Of a DNA stretch of 64,000 bases, positions 55,064 to 64,000 are shown in pieces. The stretch is from Antennarius striatus (Eukaryota; Chordata; Actinopteri; Lophiiformes; Antennariidae), in assembly GCF_040054535.1 (NCBI RefSeq), contig NC_090783.1:6778001-6842000 (forward strand), given 5' to 3'. Both the position numbers and the translations under genes were made by a program. The notes under the pieces were generated by a model. It had not been told where the DNA came from. It saw nothing but the letters and a program-made list of their open reading frames with translations, and did not search any database. Each line of letters opens with the position of its first letter. Within the stretch, counting starts at the first letter, position 1.

Positions 55064-56655
55064 TTCATAAGAGGAAGAGCCACAGCAAGAGGAGGAGGGG
55101 GGTATCCAGGAGATTTTGCACCCTGTTACCGTTCCAGCATGTTTCCCCTGAAACCAGGCTTGCTGGCATTCTACAGTTTCCTTGTTCTTCTGTTCAATGT
55201 GTCATTACACAAACCAGCGTTGACGTTCGGTGAAAGTAGAATGAAGAGCGGCATGAGCATTCAGTTCCTTTCATCTTGTTAGTAACCATTGTTGACTTTC
55301 TTTGTAAGAATTTTCTTAATTTCTGGGGTAGATGTGCCCCCTTTTTTTTTCCTCAGCCTTGTACCTGTTTAGCATGAACAAATTCAACTTAAAATGGCAG
55401 AAATACAGGTGGGCCAGGCATGGGAATGGGAACGTTTTTTCATCTCTCTCTGCTTCACCTGTTGCCATGCCTGTCTTTTTTTTATTTTTTATTAATACCA
55501 CAAATGAAAACAGTGCAAACCATACACACACAGTGAGCACTTATTTAGCTCAACAAAAAAAATCTAAACCTTTTTCCATTTTCTGCCACAAATGATTTGA
55601 AATCGTTTCAAGGACAACGCACTGTCTTGCTTCCGTTTCTGTTGATCATTTATGAACAGTATTTTGTTCTTGGTCCCTGAGGCCAAATGTTTACTTTGTG
55701 AAGCACAGCAGTCAAAGTAAGAAAATATGGACAGTTTGGGGTGTTAAATTCAATATTTTTGAAAAATAAGAAAACAAAACATGTTATGAGCACTTGACTT
55801 AATTGCATTTATTGAATCCAGAGCACACTTTGTCAGTAAATGACTCTGGACAGGTAACATTTACATTAGAAAACAAAAATGTGCAAAAATCAGGATCTGT
55901 AATTCATGTTTAACATTGGAATCTGTTTATGGGAAATGGCGACCCCAGCTTTTCTTGGAAGATAATTTGTTACATATTGATTTTATTTTTTTTTATTTTG
56001 CCACTGTCTGTACCGGTTTTACATGTTGACCAAAGTTAATATGGCTGAGAAATTTATTTCATTCATTAAAAAAAAAAGAAACAAAGTTTGTGTTATATTT
56101 TAATTTCTGCTAATGGTGTTTAATTCCAGGAGGTAATGTTTTAGCACATTATAATGGTAATTGTGGAGCTACATGCGTGATCAGCTGTGATGTTTCAGTG
56201 TCCATTTCAACCACATCTTTTATTTATGCTATAGTCTTCTCAGTGTTTCATTTCCTATTAATCTTGGCTTAAGATCAGAGAAGCAGTATGATTTAAAAGT
56301 TGAAAATCTTTCATGGTGCATCTGAGATAACTAGCTATGTGTGTGCATAGCACAACTTAATCAGAATCAGTTATTTATCCTTGAGGGGAAATTGCTTTAT
56401 TATGCCTATGATGTAAATACAGTAACTAGGTAAGAAAATCTAAATCTAAATTTTTCTACTTGGAAAATAGTGTAGTTGTCTAAACACTCTTGTATGGAAT
56501 TGACCCTGATCAGAGACTATAATATTAATATTCTTTATTAATGCAACTTCAGAATAATGAATAAGTGTGGATCAGCGTCTAATGACGTCACATTCTACGC
56601 AACACTTTCATCGTATGTATGTCAATGAAATAAATTGTATCTTTTCATGTCAATC
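55064..56655 (+). other. pdcd4: pdcd4 3' UTR (probable)
   Basis: AT-rich sequence following the stop TAA at 55061-55063. The open frames on both strands at 55316-55595 have no domain. An alternative ATTAAA lies near 56065. I looked for the ATAAGCT match to the miR-21 seed, a known control site in mammalian PDCD4 mRNA, and saw none. Confidence 0.6.
56629..56634 (+). terminator. pdcd4: Candidate poly(A) signal for pdcd4
   Basis: AATAAA about 1.57 kb after the pdcd4 stop, followed within 30-50 nt by T-rich and GT-containing sequence (TTGTATCTTTTCATGTC). I saw no earlier canonical AATAAA in the UTR. Confidence 0.55.
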
Positions 56656-56699
56656 GGCCTTTTCCGTCTCGTTGCTGTCAGGACGACTGACGCTTTGAT

Positions 56700-56820
56700 T
56701 CAACATCACACGTGGACGCTCAGACGGGGATGACGTCACAGGAAGCAGGAAGTGGCAAATGAGCTAGCAACAGATAATGAGAAGCTGAGATATAATTGGA
56801 CATTTTGACAGGTTGGTGAC
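56700..56820 (+). promoter_or_regulatory. mogs: mogs promoter and non-coding first exon (probable)
   Basis: A perfect CRE/ATF site TGACGTCA at 56731-56738 is followed at once by two ETS-like cores (CAGGAAGCAGGAAGTG, 56738-56753), a classic housekeeping promoter arrangement. A possible first-exon donor follows TTTGACAG at about 56812. The coding exon is about 1.05 kb further on, preceded by an acceptor TTTTTTCCAG just upstream of the ATG at 57881. Confidence 0.55.
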
Positions 56821-57880
56821 CATTTATTCAATGAAAATTGATTTAGAATTGTCTGTTGCCTTTGAATTTTATTAGCTGTCAGTTAAAATTTAGATTATTT
56901 TTCAACAGATGGGTACTTCGGTAAAAAAAAACCTAACGTTAGCATAACCGCCTTTACTAGCGTGTAGCCGACAGGCAGCGCTGCTTGCCTAAAGCGTTGT
57001 GGAGAGTTTCCAAATAAATGTATGTGTTAAAATTACGTTGTTTGCTTGAATTTCATGCAGGTTGCGACCACAATAATTTGTAAAGTGGTCGGAAAGTAGG
57101 AATGCCTTTTTTTTTGCCACCATATGTCAATCTGCCTTTAGTCAGCTAGGCCGCTTTTAGCTTGAGATGACGTATCCTACCGACGTAACAGGTATTACAG
57201 TCCCAGGAACTACAGCAGTACTGCTGCAATAAATCCAGCCGCTTGAGGTTACGTATTTAGAGGCTCTCATCTAAATAATCTCAACAAAATATAAACGCAG
57301 GTGAGAGGTTTTATTCATTGAATCAATATGTGAAAACTGCACCCATGAAAATGATCACAGGTGTTCATTTCCACTGCTTATAAGGTTCACTGACAAAAGC
57401 TGATGTTGATCAGCAATTCACAGAAACCAAATCACACAATAACAAGACAAATGACCGACACGTTTGAGTGTTTGATTTCCACTTTCAATACAAAATTTTA
57501 TTTTTTATGTCGTAGCTCAGTGTTATTCTGCACCCTCATAAGAGCATTTGCAAATCAAATGTCCCATAGGATATAAAAAAGGAAGCTGTAGCATATAAAC
57601 ACAGGAATATTACAGAACTGGCAGTCTTTGCCCAAAAGGAGCGGGTAAAGTTGTGTCAGGGATGCTGCCTTGAAGCTGATGTCTGGCTATGCATCATATT
57701 TGCAGCAGGTCACACCACTAAAGAGCGGTTCAACGTACCAGCGTTACTAAGGGTGTGATTAAAAAAAAAAAGTCTGATAAATGTATAAGAAAGAAGAGTT
57801 ATCTTTTCTTGACACCACCATGCATATTTAGGATATAAAGTAAAGGATATCATTCTTTTTTCCAGCTTCAGAAGGGCAGT

Positions 57881-60800
57881 ATGGGCAAGCAGAGGAAGAG
57901 GGTGATTGCTGGTGAAATGGTTTCCCCTCCAAGGAGAGATGAGAAGCCCCCTGCATTTCATCGCAAAGAAAAGAAAAAGAAAGTTGACATAGGAAAAGTC
58001 TTCATCAACATCTCCATTGGCCTGTGCATATTCAGCTTGATCTGGTTCTTTTATGCTCTCTACATGCGGTCTAGCCTGGCCAAACGGGTGATAACCTTGC
58101 ACCCATCACCTCCTGTTCTAGATGCCAACAGTAGCAGTGCCAAGGTTTCCCCAGAGAGGTTCTGGGGCTCTTACAGACCTCAGGTCTACTTTGGGATGAA
58201 AACTAGGAGTCCTCATTCCATTGTGACAGGTAGGCTGACCCAGTCAGAGTCTAGCGAAAGCTACTTATATCTAGAAAAACAAGAAAGAAAAAATCCAAAC
58301 ATGGCCAAAAAAACCTTGTCTTTTTCTGAAGAGCTGAACTGACGGGATTCAGCTTGAGAATTTGTTGTGATCTCATGCCAAGATGTGTTACTGTGTCATA
58401 TGGGAGACTTATCATAAATGAAATTTGCATGCTTCCTGGGTCCTCAGGTTGTGTGATGCACACAGATTGAAATATCACAATATCCACTACACCTTCAGTT
58501 ACCTTATTTGTGCATCACTTGTACAGTACATAATGTATTTACTCTGTCATAACACCCCAGGCATGATGTGGTTGCGTCAGTTCTCTGACACAGACATGAA
58601 CCTGAGGCACACTTGTGAGCAAGGGGATCGTTTGCCAGGATACGGATGGCTGATGCATGATGGGATGACCTTTGGCGTGCAGGAAATTCGAGATCATGAT
58701 TTCACACTGACCACAGAGTTTGTCAAGAGGATGGGAGGGGATCACGGAGGAGACTGGACCTGGAGGATCACTGCCAAACAGCATGTTAGTACGGATTATT
58801 CATTCACCTGTATGTTGACGTTCCCTAAAATGTTTGTGTTTTGTGAAAAAAAATATTTTAAATTTCCTAAGTAATTTTAGTCATTGCTCATGTTTAATGA
58901 TCGCCCACCAGAGTTCTGCCCCTCAACCGCCAGTCATCTCCCTGATGTTTTACGCAGCAGCAGACACACAGGGTTCACTAGAGGCTCACGTCGAGGAGAG
59001 AAACCGCCTCGCATCCATCGCCGGCTTCTCAGAGGAGCTTGGAAACTTTAAAATCTCCTTCAGAAAGCCAGCTGCAGGGGAATTATCCAACGCTAAATAT
59101 GCCAGGTAAAATGCATGATGGAAGGACTGTTTGTAAATCAGTAGAAGGTCTTCACAGACAATGCTGCTGGAGGGAACAACCCGTAGAACGACTGCCAGTA
59201 GACAGTTTAATCAGAAGAGATTCAGAAAGTAAAATGACCAGTTAGGACCTGAAGCTATCCGTTGACCCAAGAATTTTACCAAATATTTTTTGGTTTGGGC
59301 AATAGAGATGTTTTCAGTTAAACCTACCAAAGGTGAGGAGATGTGACACCACTAGGTGGCAGCAAAAGCAGAATTTTCTTTGTTTCATTAATCCAAAATT
59401 AAAATGGAATTTTTTTTCTTTTATTTCATTCTATGTGGTTGGTTTTTTTTTTAATAACTGGATGTGAATGGAATAGAGGTATTGTTTGAAAAGCCAAACG
59501 AAAGCAAATCCTTTCCATAAGGGCTTTAGATTTTTTTCTGAAATGGCACAGCTGTCATTTAATCAGGGAAGGTGTTAATCTGCCTTCAGAAAGAACTGTC
59601 ATTGCAGTATTTTTTTTATTATTTTTTTTTTTACAAAATTGAGTGGATTAGGACTGCTAGTATCAGTCAATACAGAGCAGCAGCATTTTAACACTTTCAT
59701 GAGGAACAGAGAAGATAAGCAAAGAAAAATACAAAGGTTATGATATCCAATGGGAGAAATGATAGAGCTGGGTGATAACACTTCACAGACATAGTTACTG
59801 CAATATGATAAAAAAAATTTAATCAGTTGCTGGCTATAAAGTGCTTTTCAGTTGGATTTTTAAAAAAAAAATTTTGTTCAAAGATTTTGAAAAGACTAGG
59901 TAATGAAAAATATGTTCTGTTTTTTGTGTTTTCAGTTACAACTATCTTCAGACTGTCTCTCCTGGCTTCGAGAAGCTGACTGACATTGTGAAGCACAGTC
60001 TGAACCGTAGGTTCGTCTACAGCCCTCCGTCTGGTGAGAAGAGACATTACATAGCTGTCGACACCTACAAGCCCCCTCATCATCCGAACCAACAGAAAAA
60101 AGCTGACACGAGGAAGGAGAGCGACTTCCTGGTTCACCAGGTGACCGTCCAGATGCCGTTCCAGATTGAAGTTCTGTTTGAGTCTGGGAGCTTCCACAAC
60201 CGTCCCAACCAACTTGTGGGGTCTGTCATGACGGAGGAATTACAGAGAAGGAAAGACGACTTTAATGCAAAGTTTGAGAAAACTTTTGGCCTCGAGCGCA
60301 AAGGCTTTAGCCCGGGACAAATTAAGTTTGGGAAGGCAGCGCTCAGCAACATGTTGGGTGGAATGGGCTACTTCTACGGCCAGTCGGTGGTACAGTCGGC
60401 CTACAATGAATACCCGCTCTTATACCCTGCTGGGCCTCTATTTACTGCTGTACCATCACGCTCTTTCTTCCCCAGAGGATTCCTGTGGGATGAGGGCTTT
60501 CACCAGCTGCTGCTGAGTAAATGGGATCCCCAAGTGTCAAGAGAAGCTATTGCACACTGGATAGATCTGATCAACGTGGAGGGCTGGATCCCCCGTGAGC
60601 AGATCCTGGGAGACGAATCTCGCAGTAAAGTCCCAGCTGAGTTTGTAGTTCAGCGTAACGAGAATGCCAATCCACCCACTCTGTTTTTAGCCCTTCAGGA
60701 ACTTCTTGAACAGCTCTCCTTAAATCCAGAGAAGGTGGAATCTCAACCCACCTTGCCTTTCCTCCGCCGACTCTTCCCCAGACTGAAAACCTGGTTTGAA

Positions 60801-61706
60801 TGGTACAATAACACGCAGGCGGGGCCCCAACCAAACTCTTACCGCTGGCGTGGACGTGACAAGGACACTAATCTCTTCCTCAATCCTAAAACCTTGACCT
60901 CTGGATTGGATGACTACCCCCGAGCCTCACACCCGTCAGCAGATGAACGTCACGTAGATTTACACTGCTGGATGGCCTTGTCCTCAGGCATCATGGCAAG
61001 CGTAGCACGGCTTTTAGGCGAGCCCCATCAGCAGTACGAACTCTCCCATCGCTTACTCAGTGACAACAACCTGCTGAATGAGCTCCACTGGTCAGAACAG
61101 CTTCACGCTTTCAGCGACTATGGGAACCACACTCATGCCGTCTCCCTGCAACGTGAGAAGGTGTACGTGCCCCCCGGACAACCTCGTCATCAGTTTCCCG
61201 TGACGCGTCTAGTGCGCTCAGTACGCCGGGCTCCCAAGCTGCAGTATGTCAATGCTTTTGGTTATGTTAGTTTGTTCCCTTTCTTACTGCACATCCTTAA
61301 ACCGGACTCGCCCCAACTAGAATATATTCTCCGTGACATGAGAGATTCCAATAAGCTGTGGACACCCTACGGCCTTCGCTCACTATCCAAAGCTGATCCG
61401 ATGTACATGGAGCGGAACACGGAACACGATCCCCCCTACTGGAGGGGACCCATATGGATTAACATCAACTACTTGGCAGTCAGAGCCCTGCATCACTATA
61501 GCATCACAGAAGGGCCGTACCAAGAGAAGGCCGCTGCTCTTTATGAAGAACTCAGGACTAATGTTATCAATAATGTTTACGGACAACATGTTGAAACGGG
61601 TTACATCTGGGAACAGTACAGTGACACCACTGGCAAAGGTCAAGGGAGCCACCCCTTCACCGGCTGGTCAGCGCTGACGGTGTTGATGATGGCTGAACAG
61701 TACTGA
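57881..61706 (+). CDS. mogs: Mannosyl-oligosaccharide glucosidase (ER alpha-glucosidase I)
   Basis: MOGS removes the outermost alpha-1,2-linked glucose from the Glc3Man9GlcNAc2 glycan just after its transfer to nascent proteins in the ER. Four coding exons, 57881-58229, 58561-58784, 58912-59105 and 59936-61706, join in frame to give 845 residues (human 837). Residues 1-39 are a basic cytosolic tail (RKEKKKK); 40-62 form a membrane anchor, giving type II topology. The lumenal part has [26 protein letters not shown] and [14 protein letters not shown] in the N-domain. The GH63 catalytic domain shows FLWDEGFHQ (W440-Q446), [22 protein letters not shown] (D581, D582), EHDPPYWRG (752-760) and WEQYSD (E815 is in the position of the proposed catalytic base of yeast Cwh41). 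No catalytic motif is broken. The last exon holds about 70% of the protein. The start is set by the family-like tail and by the acceptor just upstream. It follows pdcd4 closely, with its promoter about 100 nt after the pdcd4 poly(A) signal. Confidence 0.97.
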
Positions 61707-62408
61707 GCTCATCTCATGCAATGTGAGATAATGGCCTTTATTTGTCTGGATGCAACGAAAAACAACACAATCAGGGGTTAAAATGTTTTCTTTTTGGTAA
61801 ATTATTCAACTTAAACGATAAAATTAAGCTAAAAAAAACAAAAACAGGCATTTCAATCACATTGTGATTGACGTTGCAGGTTTCACCTGTGTTTCAGTTT
61901 GTGTTTCGCCTTAGACGATAAAAGTTATCGTAAATAGTGGATGGAGAACAGTGAATAGTGGATGGAGATGGGCGTGGCCAAAACCCACTCTTTTGTCTAT
62001 TTTACTCTAAATTAGACCCAAATTAAAAGAAATGGTCATCATGAAACTAGGTCTTGGACTCTAATTTTTTTGGGATATTGAAACTTAATGAATGATGTAA
62101 TGAATCAAGTGAGAGATCAGGTCATGTTCTCATAGGGTCTTTTAGACATGCAGCTTCCCACTGTAGTGTTTTAATATGCAAGATCAGGGAAAGTTACGAC
62201 AGTCTTATTCTTTGTGGGTCCGTTGTGTAGCACTTTGTGACATCTAGCATTGTACCCGCAATTTGCAGACACCCGAACAACCCTTGTCTCTCCCTCCTGT
62301 AGGGTCACTGATGAAGATGTGAAAGGCCTTCCACAGCCAGAGCTTGAATTGTCCAGTTTGGGCCTCGGTTACAAACATGAGGACCTTTTCTATCCATAAA
62401 TTTAAACA

Positions 62409-62453
62409 GAATTGTTGTGTATCTGCTTAAAGGTAGCAGATATACAACAATTC
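62409..62453 (+). repeat. 19-bp stem-loop
   Basis: Arms 62409-62427 and 62435-62453 pair over 19 bp with one G-U wobble and a 7-nt loop (TAAAGGT). Left arm: GAATTGTTGTGTATCTGCT. Confidence 0.93.
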
Positions 62454-62459
62454 TAAAGG

Positions 62460-62481
62460 GAATTCCACTCCAGTGGAATTC
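62460..62481 (+). repeat. 10-bp perfect stem-loop
   Basis: GAATTCCACT and AGTGGAATTC around a CC spacer, 6 nt after the preceding hairpin. Confidence 0.95.
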
Positions 62482-62540
62482 AGCATACTGTTTTTCATTT
62501 GTCCTAGTAGATCTTGTGAAATCCAACACAATTGTCTCAG

Positions 62541-62542
<2 letters not shown>

Positions 62543-62619
<77 letters not shown>
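62543..62619. repeat. (AC)n microsatellite
   Basis: A pure AC run of about 77 nt in the mogs 3' region. The Cys-Val and Thr-His open frames across it are not genes. Confidence 0.97.
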
Positions 62620-62978
62620 ACACATGACTTTCCTACAAACTAACCCACATCTCATATGTGAACATCTCTAACAATATATTTCAGTGTCTGTCTGAGAAAA
62701 TCAGTGTATGAATGCGTCACTTGTTAATTTTCTCTACAAGTGAGAGCCATTATTCTGTATTGTGCCATTTCTTCTGAATCATGCTGTACATCCTCAATTT
62801 TTTTTAACATCATGTGATTTTGATATTTAATTATTTGCTCAATCTTTCAAAAAAAAAAAAAGGTCTTCATAGTCCTCTAAATTTATAATTACTGCTTCTG
62901 AAAGCAGGCATTTTTGTAAACAGCTTTTGACTTACAGGGAAAACAACACTGACTGTGATGTTGGTTTTGTTAAGAACA

Positions 62979-62997
62979 ATAAATGGGTTAAATAAAA
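62979..62997 (+). terminator. mogs: Candidate poly(A) signals for mogs
   Basis: Two AATAAA hexamers, 62979-62984 and 62992-62997, followed by a GT-rich stretch (TGTGTGTCTTTATGTGTGTG), the usual downstream element. This is the best-formed poly(A) site in the window. Confidence 0.6.
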
Positions 62998-63019
62998 TTA
63001 TGCAATACTGTGTGTCTTT

Positions 63020-64000
63020 ATGTGTGTGTGTTATTTTTAAGCTGGAATGTAATAGAAATACCAGCCTTCTGTTTATTGTTACTCTATTGTGGAAGCATGG
63101 CTAAAAGAAATGAATCTCTCTCAGTTCTAGCAGTCCCATCTAGCCAGGCAGGAGTTTTAATATAGTATATAGCTTTAACACAAGATTTATTTATTAGTGT
63201 TTTTGCTCACAGCTAAAAAGAACGAACAAAAAAAACCATCTTCAGCTGTGAAAATAAATGACTTTTACATGTAAAACTACTAAAGCTCTAATTTTTTCAA
63301 AGCTCTCATGTTCAGTGCAAATGTCAGTAAATCTTTGTCAGTCAAGACGTACTGTGACCTTAAGTAGAGCAGCCCTGTCCTCTTTTGTCAGATGGCACAT
63401 TTGAAAGCCTCCAGCTGACGTCAATCTGCCTTTTTTGCATGGTTTCCATGGAGCACAGTTGCTGTGAGGGCTAGGTGCTTAATTAGCTAAAATCAAAAGG
63501 CATGAACAGCACATAGATGGCAAATTCCTTTTACTCCTTGACATGTACTGAAATGCATTCATTACCAGGGCATGCAGTAGCAATGTTCTTATTAATACTT
63601 TGACCTGAAATATATAACACTGGGAGAGAGAGCAATGCTTCTGGCTCTCGGTCTGTGTGTATGACCACTGGCTTCCAACCTTCAGACTGCTATGAATCCA
63701 CTGAATGGGCTCGATGTGCAGTTGTATAGTTGAAGGCGTAGCATGGTGCATTAAGGTTGCATGTTTAAAAATAACCATCAGTCATCAGAGCAGCAGATTG
63801 GCTGTGAAGCTACAGATTGGTAGCTTCAGCACATTTACTGGTGGAAGCGTGTCCATCAATTTCTCTACTTATGAAGAATTTTGACACTGTAAATGCTCAG
63901 CAACACGAACACTGAATTTCTTTCAAGAAAAAACAACTGTAATGCTCAACTTTTAATATTTTCTCTAATTTGAAACATGTATGATGCATCAATATGCTAT
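63020..64000. other. Intergenic, no gene seen
   Basis: No coding exon is supported. A small hairpin lies at 63801-63830. The open frame 63479-63778 on the minus strand has no recognisable domain. Confidence 0.5.

Larger units (their letters stand above)
61707..63010 (+). other. mogs: mogs 3' UTR (probable)
   Basis: Sequence from the stop TGA (61704-61706) to the poly(A) signals at 62979-62997. It contains two adjacent strong hairpins (62409-62453 and 62460-62481) and an AC microsatellite (62543-62619). There is no coding potential. Confidence 0.55.

Noticed and set aside
56340..56400. Phrase AATCAGTTATTTATCCTTGA with GGGGAAATTG, like a common fish retroelement tail
   Set aside because: Too short to assign and lies in the putative pdcd4 3' UTR without other repeat features.

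Overview
The window is ordinary vertebrate nuclear DNA, almost certainly from a teleost fish. Four spliced protein-coding genes have GT-AG introns and closely match vertebrate families. The spacer DNA carries repeat types I recognise from fish genomes: an RTE-like LINE, L2-like 3' tails, hAT and Tigger-like fragments, and very dense CA/GT microsatellites. I see no bacterial, viral or CRISPR features. Layout from left to right: (1) 1-8467, minus strand: the 5' half of mxd4, with coding exons 1-3 at 8404-8467, 7680-7779 and 3980-4009. The remaining bHLH and zipper exons lie beyond the left edge. Its CCAAT-containing promoter region is about 8470-8900. (2) 8900-29300: a gene-poor spacer of about 20 kb holding a full-length but dead RTE-like LINE with target-site duplications (11718-14836), several microsatellites, a candidate MITE and a LINE endonuclease fragment. 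(3) 29442-36510, plus strand: wbp1, a membrane adaptor with a PPxY motif. Intron 4 holds a decayed hAT element that was itself hit by a LINE tail. (4) 42524-55063, plus strand: pdcd4, 11 coding exons encoding 468 residues, an inhibitor of the translation helicase eIF4A. (5) 57881-61706, plus strand: mogs, 4 coding exons encoding 845 residues, the ER alpha-glucosidase I that trims N-glycans. I rebuilt the exon structures by hand. For pdcd4 and mogs every junction keeps frame and the total length matches the family. For wbp1 the first two exons are less certain. The genes do not form one pathway: Mxd4 is a Sin3-recruiting repressor of MYC-type E-boxes, Wbp1 binds WW-domain proteins, Pdcd4 blocks cap-dependent translation and Mogs acts in ER glycoprotein maturation. 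What joins them is ancestry. In human, WBP1 and MOGS are neighbours on 2p13 with MXD1 nearby, while MXI1, PDCD4 and WBP1L lie on 10q24-25. The window therefore looks like a segment that kept an older combined gene order. No wholly new biological system is evident. The best leads are this synteny, two back-to-back hairpins in the mogs 3' region, a LINE nested inside a hAT BED finger, a foldback repeat in pdcd4 intron 9, and changes in Pdcd4 regulatory residues.
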